From NCBI RefSeq assembly GCF_004124315.2, contig NZ_CP096889.1, forward strand, positions 1,533,001-1,597,000: 64,000 bases of DNA, in the 5' to 3' direction. The DNA is from Bacillus cabrialesii (GTDB taxonomy: Bacteria; Bacillota; Bacilli; Bacillales; Bacillaceae). Position 1 is the first letter of the stretch. Every line of letters starts with the position of its first letter. Positions 32,730-41,185 of this stretch are shown here, in pieces. Position numbers and translations under genes: made by a program. The notes under the pieces are model-generated. The model was not told where the DNA came from, did not search any database, and saw only the letters and a list, made by a program, of their open reading frames with translations.

Positions 32730-33542
32730 TTGCGCAGCACAATGACCGTGCAGGATATCTGTATTCATTTAGGTATCTCTCGAGCGTCTTATTATCGTTG
32801 GAAGAAGAATCGGATGAAGGATCATCCCAAGCGACATTTGGAAAAACAAATCGGTACGTTGTGCCGAGAGCACAAGTATCGATATGGATATCGGAAAATC
32901 ACAGCCATTTTAAAAAAGGGAATGCGTATCAACCATAAAACGGTTCAACGTATTATGCAGAAAAATCAGTGGCAGTGCCGGGTTAAGGTGAAAAAGCGTA
33001 AGAAGAATGGGCAGCCATATGCCGTAGTCGATAATATATTGGATCGGAACTTTCAGTCTGATCGCCCTCTTGAAAAACTAGTAACGGACATCACATATTT
33101 GCCTTATGGGCAGAAACAATTGTACCTTTCCAGTATATTAGATTTATACAATGGAGAAGTGATTGCTTATACGATTGGCGATAAGCAGGACACAGACTTT
33201 GTCTTAGACACACTTGAGCAGCTGCCAACATTGCCTGAGAACTGCGTGTTACATAGCGACCAAGGTTCTGTGTATACATCTTACGAGTATCAAAAAGCTG
33301 TTAACACAAAAGGCATTATCATGAGCATGTCCCGCAAAGGGACGCCCGCTGATAATGCCTCCATCGAATCGTTTCATTCCTTACTAAAGTCTGAAACGTT
33401 CTATCTTAACAGCATTGATCGAACTACGACCGCCATCGTAGAACGCACTGTCACAGAATACATTCATTATTATAACAATATTCGTATTCAAACGAAACTA
33501 AACAACCAATCACCGATAAACTATCGGCAATTGGCTGTTTAA
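32730..33542 (+). CDS. IS3-type transposase OrfB (DDE integrase)
   Basis: 270 residues counted from the TTG at 32730; in the fused OrfAB the frame is open from the slippery site. It has an HTH_21 region (GYRKITAILKKGMRINHKTVQRIM) and the rve core with D120 (VTDITYL), D177 (HSDQGSVYTS) and E213 (NASIESFHSLLKSE). Thirty-five residues separate the last two, the D-D-35-E rule of IS3. It is intact. Confidence 0.92.
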   Translation: MRSTMTVQDICIHLGISRASYYRWKKNRMKDHPKRHLEKQIGTLCREHKYRYGYRKITAILKKGMRINHKTVQRIMQKNQWQCRVKVKKRKKNGQPYAVVDNILDRNFQSDRPLEKLVTDITYLPYGQKQLYLSSILDLYNGEVIAYTIGDKQDTDFVLDTLEQLPTLPENCVLHSDQGSVYTSYEYQKAVNTKGIIMSMSRKGTPADNASIESFHSLLKSETFYLNSIDRTTTAIVERTVTEYIHYYNNIRIQTKLNNQSPINYRQLAV

Positions 33543-33587
33543 AAGGTGTTTTGATCCCTGTCTCAAAAACGGGGGTCAGTCCCAATA

Positions 33588-33600
33588 TCCCGGCTCTTTT
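33588..33600. terminator. Right arm of disrupted yktA/yktB terminator
   Basis: TCCCGGCTCTT followed by TT, ending at the yktB stop codon. It is the partner of 32283-32293. Confidence 0.85.
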
Positions 33601-34239
33601 TTATGCTTGTGATACTTTTTGGGTGAAACGGTACAGAAAAGCAAGCTGCTGAAATGCATCGTCGATACGCTGAAGGAATTCCTGGTTATTCATATTCAGC
33701 ACTTCTTCTTTTTGAAGCTGGATGCCGCATAACAGCTCGGCTTTTTTTACAGTCTGCAAACGTTCAAACAGCGTCTTCAGCTGTTCCTTGTCCATTTCAG
33801 ACTGTTTATGTACGCCCGGTTTTGTGTGATCTGCGGACCACACGAAGCTGTCTGGAATATTCTTAGTAATGGTTTCCTGATTTGCTTCAAGCAATTTGCC
33901 GTATTCTTCTTTTATTGGGGATTCATAAATGATCGCGAACCACACAAATACGTGGCTTTCCCATAGGCCAATCTGAAAATGCGGCAGTTTTTTATAGCCT
34001 CTTTTGCTGTTTGCGAACGCCACCCAGCTGTCAGCAGGGGGATTGACGGATCTTCTTGCGTGCTTTGCCACATGAGGAAACATTTCATCTCCGGTTAAAG
34101 CTGATAAAGTCGGGGCGAAATGTTCGCCTAGTGCCGTAAGCTTCGGACGGACCGTCTCTTTTAATACCTCCATGCGCGCGTCTAAGCCTTCTATTGTAAA
34201 TGTGTTAAAGTCTTCTTCAGTAAAACGCATTTGTGTCAT
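33601..34239 (-). CDS. yktB: YktB, UPF0637 family protein
   Basis: 212 residues, soluble, of the UPF0637 (DUF1054) family. It begins MTQMRFTEEDFNTFTIEGL and contains the family motif WVAFANSKRGYKKLPHFQIGLW. The start follows AGGAGGAAAA. The family function is unknown. It converges with yktA; because of the IS, its own terminator is also broken and its transcripts may run antisense into the transposase genes. Confidence 0.88.
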   Translation of the reverse strand: MTQMRFTEEDFNTFTIEGLDARMEVLKETVRPKLTALGEHFAPTLSALTGDEMFPHVAKHARRSVNPPADSWVAFANSKRGYKKLPHFQIGLWESHVFVWFAIIYESPIKEEYGKLLEANQETITKNIPDSFVWSADHTKPGVHKQSEMDKEQLKTLFERLQTVKKAELLCGIQLQKEEVLNMNNQEFLQRIDDAFQQLAFLYRFTQKVSQA

Positions 34240-34478
34240 GATTTTCCTCCTTCATGCTCAGTATTCATATTTTATCACAGTTAGGACGAGCGGCAAAAAG
34301 ATTGCGCGCGTTTGAAGAAAGGGGAAATGTGGTAATAAACGAATAGGTAAACACACAATTTTCAGAATCATGTTACGCGTAAATAGAACAATCATACGAT
34401 ATAAGAAGTAATCATTGTTGAATGGCAAAATGGGATGCTTTTTTACAAACAAATGATCTCTGGAAGGGGCGAAAGACA

Positions 34479-34667
34479 ATGAGGCAAGTTGTAAAAGAGG
34501 GGTTTAAGGAAGAGAAAAACAATCGTGTAGCTGTCTGGAGACTAGAGGTTGATTATGAATTGGCAACCCTATATGAAGCAATGCAAAAAGAAAATGAGGA
34601 ACAGATTCAACAAAGCAAAAACAAACTTGAGCGACTCAGAAAAGAATGGATTCGAATTAACGGGTAA
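34479..34667 (+). CDS. ykzI: YkzI, small helical protein
   Basis: 62 residues, highly charged, beginning MRQVVKEGFKEEKNNRVAVW and ending in a coiled-coil-like helix (EEQIQQSKNKLERLRKEW). ATG 34479 follows GGAAGGGG; an in-frame ATG at 34422 has no ribosome site. It is followed by its own terminator. The function is unknown; the name comes from the conserved position between yktB and yktC. Confidence 0.78.
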   Translation: MRQVVKEGFKEEKNNRVAVWRLEVDYELATLYEAMQKENEEQIQQSKNKLERLRKEWIRING

Positions 34668-34680
34668 AAAGCGATAGTGA

Positions 34681-34708
34681 AAACGAACCGCATGAATGGT
34701 TCGTTTTT
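34681..34708 (+). terminator. Intrinsic terminator after ykzI
   Basis: AACGAACC/GGTTCGTT with an 8-nt loop and T5. Confidence 0.88.
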
Positions 34709-34804
34709 ACATGAGAAGGGATATTTTTCATTTTCCTTGCTTTTTCACCGCCGTTATCAGTATCCTATAAAATAAAGGTCTACATAGAAGAGAGGTACGC
34801 ACGA

Positions 34805-35602
34805 ATGACAAATTGGACGGAAATTGATGAGATTGCAAAGAAATGGATAAGAGAAGCAGGCGCGAGAATTAAACAATCCATGCATGAAAGCCTGACAATT
34901 GAAACGAAATCAAATCCGAATGATTTAGTCACCAATATTGACAAAGAAACGGAAAAGTTTTTCATTGAACGCATTCAAGAAACATTTCCGGGACACCGCA
35001 TACTCGGCGAAGAAGGACAAGGAGACAAACTCCACTCACTGGAGGGAGTCGTTTGGATCATCGACCCGATTGACGGGACGATGAATTTTGTGCACCAGCA
35101 AAGAAATTTCGCGATTTCAATCGGGATTTTTGAAAACGGAAAAGGAAAAATCGGTTTAATTTATGATGTGGTGCATGATGAGCTATATCACGCATTTAGC
35201 GGCAGAGGAGCGTATATGAACGAAACGAAGTTGGCTCCCTTAAAAGAAACCGTCATTGAAGAAGCGATTCTTGCCATTAATGCGACATGGGTAACGGAAA
35301 ACAGAAGAATTGATTCAAGTGTGCTAGCGCCCCTTGTGAAAAGAGTCAGAGGCACACGCTCCTACGGTTCTGCCGCTTTAGAGCTGGCAAATGTCGCGGC
35401 AGGAAGAATTGATGCTTACATCACGATGCGTCTTGCGCCATGGGATTATGCAGCCGGCTGTGTGCTGTTAAATGAAGTAGGAGGCATCTATACGACCATT
35501 GAGGGAGAGCCGTTTACCTATTTAGAAAATCACAGTGTGCTGGCCGGAAACCCATCTATACATAAAACGATATTTGAAGAGTATCTTCATGCTGGAAAGT
35601 AG
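34805..35602 (+). CDS. yktC: YktC, inositol monophosphatase family (SuhB-like)
   Basis: 265-residue Mg-dependent phosphatase. Metal and substrate motifs visible are GEEG (about 67-70), IDPIDGTMNFVH (about 85-96) and the C-terminal APWDYAAGCVLLNEVGG. It is likely to hydrolyse inositol-1-phosphate or related sugar phosphates; B. subtilis YktC is described as an inositol monophosphatase. The start follows AGAGAGG. The ykzC start overlaps its last codons. Confidence 0.92.
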   Translation: MTNWTEIDEIAKKWIREAGARIKQSMHESLTIETKSNPNDLVTNIDKETEKFFIERIQETFPGHRILGEEGQGDKLHSLEGVVWIIDPIDGTMNFVHQQRNFAISIGIFENGKGKIGLIYDVVHDELYHAFSGRGAYMNETKLAPLKETVIEEAILAINATWVTENRRIDSSVLAPLVKRVRGTRSYGSAALELANVAAGRIDAYITMRLAPWDYAAGCVLLNEVGGIYTTIEGEPFTYLENHSVLAGNPSIHKTIFEEYLHAGK

Positions 35603-36056
35603 GGCATTTGAACAGGATGATCTCTGTTTGTTAGAGAAGCTCGCGGAGGCTTATCCTGTATGGAAAGAGGAGGAGTTTGGGGAGAAAGATGCAGAAAGCT
35701 ATATCATCTCCTACTCCATGTACAATGGGTCATGGCTTGTATGGGAAAAAGACGGTCAGCCTGTAGCCATCAGCTATCATCTCGAGTGGGCGCCTTCTAA
35801 TGGAAAGCCGTGGCTTGGAACGGTGCTGGTAGACCCAGCTGAAGAAAAAAAGGGGCATGCGAGGATGATCATCGAACAGATCAGCACATTGCTCAGAGCC
35901 AAACATAAAGCGATGTTTGCCGGAGTTCCCATTGACCGCAGTGAATGGATCCTGTTTTTGAGCCAATGCGGCTTTGAACAGCTGAAAACGGAAAAAGATG
36001 AAAAAGGCAAATCATTTATGATCCTGGTGAAGCCATTAACAGAAGCTGCCGTATGA
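35589..36056 (+). CDS. ykzC: YkzC, putative GNAT acetyltransferase
   Basis: 155 residues beginning MLESRAFEQDDLC. The segment WLGTVLVDPAEEKKGHARMIIEQI resembles the beta4/alpha3 acetyl-CoA-binding part of GNAT folds (a loose version of Q/RxxGxG/A), followed by FLSQCGFEQLK near the C-terminus. ATG 35589 overlaps yktC by 14 bases, suggesting translational coupling. The substrate is unknown. A longer in-frame start inside yktC is unlikely. Confidence 0.8.
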   Translation: MLESRAFEQDDLCLLEKLAEAYPVWKEEEFGEKDAESYIISYSMYNGSWLVWEKDGQPVAISYHLEWAPSNGKPWLGTVLVDPAEEKKGHARMIIEQISTLLRAKHKAMFAGVPIDRSEWILFLSQCGFEQLKTEKDEKGKSFMILVKPLTEAAV

Positions 36057-36074
36057 TGACGGCAGCTTTTTTTT
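36043..36074 (+). terminator. Intrinsic terminator after ykzC
   Basis: AGCTGCCGT/ACGGCAGCT with a 6-nt loop and T8. It starts within the last codons of ykzC. Confidence 0.9.
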
Positions 36075-36101
36075 ATAAAAGCCTCCCGAAAATGGGGAGG
36101 C
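36075..36101 (-). terminator. Intrinsic terminator after yktD
   Basis: On the minus strand GCCTCCC/GGGAGGC with a 7-nt loop is followed by TTTTATAAAAAAAA. Confidence 0.8.
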
Positions 36102-36118
36102 ATCTGATGATTTGAAAA

Positions 36119-37027
36119 TTATTTTTTCACTGCATGAATATAATGAATCGTTTCAAACGCTGACAAATCGTCCGTTCTATTACAAAAGAAAAGGTCATTA
36201 ATGTCGTCGGGTGATAAATGTTCATAGATCAGCAAACCTGATGACGCTAACAGATTCTCAATTTCTTGATAAGTAAAACACGATTGCATCGGTTCACCGC
36301 TTGCGGCGGCCATCTTCACCATATGTTCAACTCGATTTGACGTTCCTTTTGCTGTAAAGAGTGTTTCGTCCGCATAATCAAAAACGATTGAGCTCCCTGA
36401 TGGGAGACGAGAGAATAAATTGCTGATCAAGCTTGCGTTTTCTTCCCGTGTTAAATAATAAGACACTCCCAGTAGGCTGAAGAATGTTTTTGTGTTCTCA
36501 AATCCTTTATCGAAGAGAGGCTGATACGAAAACGTGTTGGTAAAGTCCATAGGAACAAAGTGAAGGTGCTCCGGGATTGTCAGATTTGCATCCTTCAGCT
36601 TATTTTTTTTGAATTGCTGTGTAGCCGGATGATCAATCTCGAAAACTTGTAAGCTGTGTTCCCATTCAGGATGCCGAAAACAAAAAGTATCCAGCCCGGC
36701 CCCAAGAATGACATACTGTTTTGCTCCCAGCATCAATTCGTTGTGTAAGACTTTTTCGCAATATGAAGCACGTGCTAAGGGCGTGGGCGACAGCTGGATG
36801 TGTGTAACCCACTTTAATATTTCTTCAGGATCATTTTGCAGGCGTTCAGCAACCTCTTTGTTGAAAAACGAGATTCCTTGAATCATATTCTCGCTGATAT
36901 CTTTAAACTCTTTTTCGTTAATGAGATCTTTTGCAATAAAATCGTCAAAAATGAGAGGCGTGTCATATCGGCTGTGATACGCACGAGCAAAAGCTGAAAT
37001 CAAAGACGTTACGCTGGGCTTATTCAT
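36119..37027 (-). CDS. yktD: YktD, SAM-dependent methyltransferase (LCMT/PPM1 family)
   Basis: 302 residues from ATG 37027, supported by GGAGG 9 bases upstream; an in-frame ATG at 37042 sits in that ribosome site. It belongs to the leucine-carboxyl-methyltransferase-like group, which in bacteria includes polyketide O-methyltransferases. SAM motif VILGAGLDTFCFRHPEW (about 108-124), VFEIDHPATQQFKKNKL and LHFVPMDFTN are visible. The target is unknown. Its leader contains a strong promoter and a terminator-like hairpin. Confidence 0.88.
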   Translation of the reverse strand: MNKPSVTSLISAFARAYHSRYDTPLIFDDFIAKDLINEKEFKDISENMIQGISFFNKEVAERLQNDPEEILKWVTHIQLSPTPLARASYCEKVLHNELMLGAKQYVILGAGLDTFCFRHPEWEHSLQVFEIDHPATQQFKKNKLKDANLTIPEHLHFVPMDFTNTFSYQPLFDKGFENTKTFFSLLGVSYYLTREENASLISNLFSRLPSGSSIVFDYADETLFTAKGTSNRVEHMVKMAAASGEPMQSCFTYQEIENLLASSGLLIYEHLSPDDINDLFFCNRTDDLSAFETIHYIHAVKK

Positions 37028-37042
37028 GAAATGATCCTCCAT

Positions 37043-37076
37043 AAAAAAATAAGATTCCCCCGGCCAGGAGAATCTT
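37043..37076 (-). promoter_or_regulatory. Terminator-like hairpin in the yktD leader
   Basis: On the minus strand AAGATTCTCC (from 37076) pairs with GGGGAATCTT over 10 bases, loop near GGCC, followed at once by ATTTTTTTAT and then the yktD ribosome site GGAGG. It has the form of an intrinsic terminator, placed inside a leader of only about 70 bases. It could attenuate yktD; no anti-terminator or known riboswitch fold is apparent. Confidence 0.55.
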
Positions 37077-37082
37077 ATTATA

Positions 37083-37373
37083 CATACAAATATATTAATA
37101 GTAAATTATAGCATAAATAAATTTTTTTGTCAATTTTTACGCTCTTTCTTCCACTTTGTTGTATCCATTTCAATAAGCCTAGTGTCAGCTGAAGAATCTC
37201 TCTATACCGGATGTATGCTGCAGTTGGTACTACAGAAACGTACTGCTGTTTTTTTACATCTTGAGCGGGGAAGGCCGCATCGCTGCTTTCTCTTTACTGA
37301 GCGCTTGTGACTGTGGGTGGCATACTTTCGTTGTAAAGATTTGAACTGAAGAGAGGAGTCAACCCAAGTAACG
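37083..37373. other. Intergenic region between yktD and nprE
   Basis: About 290 bases with the yktD promoter at its left end and no ORF with a ribosome site. A weak hairpin GCAGT...ACTGC near 37221-37247 is followed by TGTTTTTTT on the plus strand. I see no gene remnant that I recognise. Confidence 0.4.
37105..37133 (-). promoter_or_regulatory. Consensus SigA promoter of yktD
   Basis: On the minus strand a perfect TTGACA (37133-37128), exactly 17 bases, then a perfect TATAAT (37110-37105). The start point is expected near 37098. Confidence 0.8.
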
Positions 37374-37402
37374 AAAAAAGCCTGAGGCAACTCAGGCTTT
37401 TC
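37374..37402 (-). terminator. Intrinsic terminator after nprE
   Basis: AAGCCTGAG/CTCAGGCTT with a 4-nt loop and T6 on the minus strand. Confidence 0.92.
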
Positions 37403-37408
37403 CTATTA

Positions 37409-38974
37409 TTACAATCCAACAGCATTCCAGGCTGCTTCAACTTTAGCGGCGTCAGTAGAGCCGTAAAGATCACGGGCAGACTGAATGAGGGCTGCCTTGG
37501 CATCTTTGAACGTGGAAGAAGGCGTGAGGTACGTTGTTAACGCACGGTAATAGATCTGCTGTGATTTAGAGACACCAAGCTTTGTAATGGTATTGTAAGC
37601 GGCTTTGTTTGGAATTCCGCTGTTTGTGTGTACGCCGCCGTAATCGCCTTCATCTGTGTTTGGAAGGTTTTGATAATCGGCGTAATTGTCAGGCTGATCG
37701 TATTTTGTCGGATTGGACAGGCTGCGGAGAGCAGGCTGGCTGACTGTAATGTCTTCACCGATGTCCCAGTCTTCTGTATCGTTAAAATAGCCGAATACGT
37801 CAGAGAATGATTCGTTTAATGCTCCCGGCTGATTTTCATAAATTAAGTTGGCTGTTTCTTGAGTGACTCCATGTGTCATTTCATGTGCAGTCACATCTAG
37901 TGAGCCGGAAAGCGGAGAGAAGAATGAACCGTCGCCGTCACCGTAAATCATTTGGTCGCCTATCCATGCAGCATTGTTGTACTTATTGCCGTAATGAACG
38001 GAAGAAACGATTTTACTGCCTTTGTTATCATAGCTGTTTCGTTTAAAGTTTGAATAAAAATAATCGTACACTTTACCGAGGTTATAGTGTGCGTCAACGG
38101 CTGCCCGCTGTGATGAAGATGTAAATGTTTTTGTTGTGCTTGAGACAAGCGTACCCGGAAGGCGGCTTTGTCTGTTTTGCAAGTCATATGTGATGATTTG
38201 AGTGCCTGTTGGTTTTGAAAGGTCTCTTAAAACGTATTTTCCGCTTTCATAAGAGATGTTCAAAGGAACAGTTGCGCCCTTTAGAGTTGTTCCGCTTCCA
38301 GTGGCGGCGGCATGTTCTACTTTATTTTGCTGTTTTAATATGCTCCCTGTTTCGGCATCAACTAAGACTTCCCAGTTTGCTGGTTCAGGCTCGATATAGC
38401 GAATCGTCACATCGTAAGCAAGACGATAGCTGCCGTCCTTTGTTTCTACAGCTTTTAATTCAGCTTTATTGCTGTTTTTGACCGCTCCGTTAGAAACAGC
38501 GTCTGGTGATTTGCCGATGGCTTTGAAAGCGAGTGCCAGCGCTTTTTCAGAGGAGACATTTTGGCTGTTTTCTGTTTTTGCAGCAGATTGATTGTGTAAT
38601 TCACCATTGACCGCATAGACATTATCGGATTTATCAACGTGAACGATCACCTGTGAATCTTTAATAGGCACTCCGTTTACTACAGGCGCATATCGAAAGT
38701 GCTTGTACCCAAGGGCATCAGTAGTGCTTTCGACAAGCTTCAGTCTTTTGGCAGGGTCACCTTTAAAAATGTTGCTGTTCTTTTTCAAAAACTGTTTGAC
38801 TGCCTTGTCATTTGGTGCTGATAGTTCTGATTGCGCAATTGCGTTTTTGGACAGGAAGTTTGTTTGATTCTCTTTAAGCTGATGACTTTCAGCAGCCTGA
38901 ACACCAGGAAGGCTGATTGACAAACTCATAAACGAAGCAGCGACAGCAACAGACAATTTCTTACCTAAACCCAC
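37409..38974 (-). CDS. nprE: Neutral protease NprE (bacillolysin, M4)
   Basis: Secreted thermolysin-family zinc endopeptidase, 521 residues as pre-pro-enzyme. It has a signal peptide (1-27, cleavage after VQA), a FTP/PepSY propeptide (about 28-221) and the mature enzyme from about AAATGSGTT. The catalytic motif is HEMTH (364-368) with third zinc ligand E388 in NESFSD. The start is GTG behind AAGGGGG. The sequence is clearly the B. subtilis type, not the B. amyloliquefaciens type, with scattered substitutions mainly in the propeptide. Confidence 0.97.
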   Translation of the reverse strand: MGLGKKLSVAVAASFMSLSISLPGVQAAESHQLKENQTNFLSKNAIAQSELSAPNDKAVKQFLKKNSNIFKGDPAKRLKLVESTTDALGYKHFRYAPVVNGVPIKDSQVIVHVDKSDNVYAVNGELHNQSAAKTENSQNVSSEKALALAFKAIGKSPDAVSNGAVKNSNKAELKAVETKDGSYRLAYDVTIRYIEPEPANWEVLVDAETGSILKQQNKVEHAAATGSGTTLKGATVPLNISYESGKYVLRDLSKPTGTQIITYDLQNRQSRLPGTLVSSTTKTFTSSSQRAAVDAHYNLGKVYDYFYSNFKRNSYDNKGSKIVSSVHYGNKYNNAAWIGDQMIYGDGDGSFFSPLSGSLDVTAHEMTHGVTQETANLIYENQPGALNESFSDVFGYFNDTEDWDIGEDITVSQPALRSLSNPTKYDQPDNYADYQNLPNTDEGDYGGVHTNSGIPNKAAYNTITKLGVSKSQQIYYRALTTYLTPSSTFKDAKAALIQSARDLYGSTDAAKVEAAWNAVGL

Positions 38975-39019
38975 AATAAATCCCCCTTTTTGAAAATACT
39001 GAAAAATCTTTATATTGTT

Positions 39020-39114
39020 ATATTAAACTAGCATCCTGGAATACTCAACATAAACTAACATAACTAGACAAAATTGATAGAATTGTCCTGTGTTTATTTT
39101 TGTTGAATAATATC
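39020..39114 (-). promoter_or_regulatory. nprE promoter and candidate ScoC site
   Basis: On the minus strand TTGAGT (39048-39043), 17 bases, TAATAT (39025-39020). Upstream, AATAATATC (39106-39114, plus strand) fits the ScoC consensus RATANTATY; ScoC is a known repressor of nprE. No gene lies between nprE and ylaA. Confidence 0.55.
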
Positions 39115-39187
39115 AAGATGAGTCAAGTGTCCTGTGGATCGTTCATTGCAAGTGTTATGGGGAAGAAAAGAAATTTTTGTTTCTTAT

Positions 39188-39213
39188 TGAAACTTTTGGT
39201 CAAACCGGCTGTC
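39188..39213 (+). promoter_or_regulatory. ECF-type promoter of ylaABCD
   Basis: TGAAAC (39188-39193) with AAC, then 16 bases, then TGTC (39210-39213) resembles ECF promoters (AAC-N16-CGTC). The operon encodes the ECF sigma factor YlaC, so autoregulation through this site is likely. Confidence 0.55.
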
Positions 39214-39256
39214 TAACCGAATGAGGCCTTAATTAAGAAGTAAAGGATTGTTGTTC

Positions 39257-41185
39257 GTGTTGGAGTTATTCAGTCATTATGTATTGCATTTCGAACGTTA
39301 TTTTATATTAAGCAGACAAAGCACCTTGCTGATTCAATGGGCAATTGTAGGTTTGGCGGGCTTATATGTTTTGGTACACCATCCCCGGATAAACCGGTAC
39401 CGCACGATGTTTTTGGCAGGTGTCCTATTGCGGATTGTGTTGCTGGCCGGGGTGTCTGTTGAACTCATTCATCAAGTGCAGGCTACAAACTTTACCAGCG
39501 CTTACTTAAGAGAGGACGGCAATGAACTGCTGCCGCTGGTGCATTTTTTGTTATACGGGTATGTGCTGCTGACGGCTTTTCACTATATGCTGATGCCTCG
39601 TGGTCATAACGCAAAAGGCATGTTTTATACGTTCGATCTTGCCGTTGTCAGTTTACCGATCGTACAAATGATTTTTAGTTTCTTTTCGTATTGGAAGGAA
39701 TATCCTGATGGGATGGAGCCGATTGCATTTGTGTTTCTGTTTTTCATCATCACTCTTCCCATTGTGTTGAATGTACTGTTTTTCAAGCTGTATTGGAGAA
39801 CAAATAAGATTTTACTAGGTTTATTTTATACGCTGATTATCGGACTGCTTGTCTTGTTGCTTGCGCCATATCCCAATCAAATCTCAAAAGATTATGGTGC
39901 AGTAATGCCATATACGATTTATTTGACAATGGCGGGATTTTTGATGAGCTATCATCTGTTCCAAAAGTCAGCCAAAGTTTATGTGCGCGTGAATAAGTGG
40001 CTGACGAGGTCTATTATTGTGTTTTTTGTCCTGCTCTTAAATCCGATATATAACGCAGGAACCGCTGCTTTCGCTGTATCAAAGCCGATAAATGTCCATG
40101 ATTCATTCAGTTTTGTCGGGGAGCACATTTCATCAGAAAAAGCGGAACAGATTGTTAAGTCATTTTTTCCTACGAATGAGACATTGTATTTGCATGATAC
40201 AAAGATGGATGTGCATTATTTCTACTCATTTGAAAGCTTGAGCTATGAGGCAGAGGTGGATGAAGTATCACAGCTGATTAATCATTATCAATACTTGAAA
40301 AAACCGCGGGGGAAAACGCTGACTGATCAAGAGTACGTCCGGAAATCCGTTGCTTTCCTTGAGCGACACGGCCGTGTGTTAAATAAAGGTCACATCGAAA
40401 CAAAGGTGTCTAAAGAAGACGGCCAGACAGCCGTTCGTATATTCCTGAAAAATCAATTTCATAAGAAAGATAATGATGATGGAACGGTATTTTATTGGGA
40501 GAAGGAAACCTTAATGGGCTTTAGTGAAGACCCTTCGATTTATCAGCTTGATTCTCTCCTGCATGTTCATATCACAGAACAAGACATACACGGCAAAATG
40601 AAGAAAATGTTTACAGCTTTAAACATACCGAAACAGCCTTATCAGATTACAGATGTTGAAAGCAACAGCCTGCTTGGAGGCTTAGTGCATGTTGAAACAA
40701 AAGACGGAATTGTTGTGGAATTTGAAAGCGAATCCGGCAGTTTACAAAGTATTTCGCTTCCAATGAAAAAGAATATTTCACTGACAAACAACCAGCTGCA
40801 GCGGCAAATATTATCGGTCTTTGATGCTGATGTATCAGAAATAAAGATAAAAAGCAGGCATAGTGATAAGGCGGTGTATTCTGATTCCTCTCATTCGTAT
40901 GAGTTTTTTGAAGATCAAGGGCAGCTAAACGTTTATGTATACAGCGATACACTCGATAAGTCATTCCCGTACACGTACAGTAATGGAAGATTGGCGTATG
41001 AAAAAGTAGCTTCTGCATACACGGATGTCATTTACAAAAAACGTATGCGCCCGATTATCGTTCAAAGAGGGAATGAACGCTATTATGCATGGCTGATCAT
41101 TATTCAGCCGTTCGGTTCAAACCGCCATGATGCTTATGTGGTGGATGGAGAAACACAAGAGGTGAAAAGTCTTTATGAATCATAA
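39257..41185 (+). CDS. ylaA: YlaA, large membrane protein of the ylaABCD operon
   Basis: About 642 residues. The N-terminal third has about eight membrane helices (QWAIVGLAGLYVLV, FLLYGYVLLTAFHYML, LAVVSLPIVQMIFSFF, FVFLFFIITLPIVLNVLFF and others). The C-terminal part is a long extracytoplasmic domain (about 280-640) with YpeB/PepSY-like alternating strands. GTG 39257 is preferred because AAAGG lies 10 bases upstream; TTG codons at 39248 and 39251 are too close. The function is unknown. It is first in an ECF-sigma operon and overlaps ylaB. Confidence 0.82.
   Translation: MLELFSHYVLHFERYFILSRQSTLLIQWAIVGLAGLYVLVHHPRINRYRTMFLAGVLLRIVLLAGVSVELIHQVQATNFTSAYLREDGNELLPLVHFLLYGYVLLTAFHYMLMPRGHNAKGMFYTFDLAVVSLPIVQMIFSFFSYWKEYPDGMEPIAFVFLFFIITLPIVLNVLFFKLYWRTNKILLGLFYTLIIGLLVLLLAPYPNQISKDYGAVMPYTIYLTMAGFLMSYHLFQKSAKVYVRVNKWLTRSIIVFFVLLLNPIYNAGTAAFAVSKPINVHDSFSFVGEHISSEKAEQIVKSFFPTNETLYLHDTKMDVHYFYSFESLSYEAEVDEVSQLINHYQYLKKPRGKTLTDQEYVRKSVAFLERHGRVLNKGHIETKVSKEDGQTAVRIFLKNQFHKKDNDDGTVFYWEKETLMGFSEDPSIYQLDSLLHVHITEQDIHGKMKKMFTALNIPKQPYQITDVESNSLLGGLVHVETKDGIVVEFESESGSLQSISLPMKKNISLTNNQLQRQILSVFDADVSEIKIKSRHSDKAVYSDSSHSYEFFEDQGQLNVYVYSDTLDKSFPYTYSNGRLAYEKVASAYTDVIYKKRMRPIIVQRGNERYYAWLIIIQPFGSNRHDAYVVDGETQEVKSLYES

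Larger units (their letters stand above)
32297..33584 (+). mobile_element. Complete IS3-type insertion sequence (about 1288 bp)
   Basis: Terminal inverted repeats TGGGACTGACCCC (left) and GGGGTCAGTCCCA (right) extend imperfectly over about 40 bases. If the outermost T/A is excluded (32298-33583), the flanks show a 3-bp direct repeat AAT; with it, no duplication is visible. Two overlapping reading frames with a frameshift signal encode the transposase. The layout (orfA/orfB, -1 frameshift, TGGG ends) fits the IS150 group of IS3. Both genes look intact, so the element may be active. Confidence 0.9.

Noticed and set aside
37221..37252. Hairpin with T-run between yktD and nprE
   Set aside because: Only a 5-bp outer stem with a large loop and no gene on the plus strand for it to terminate.
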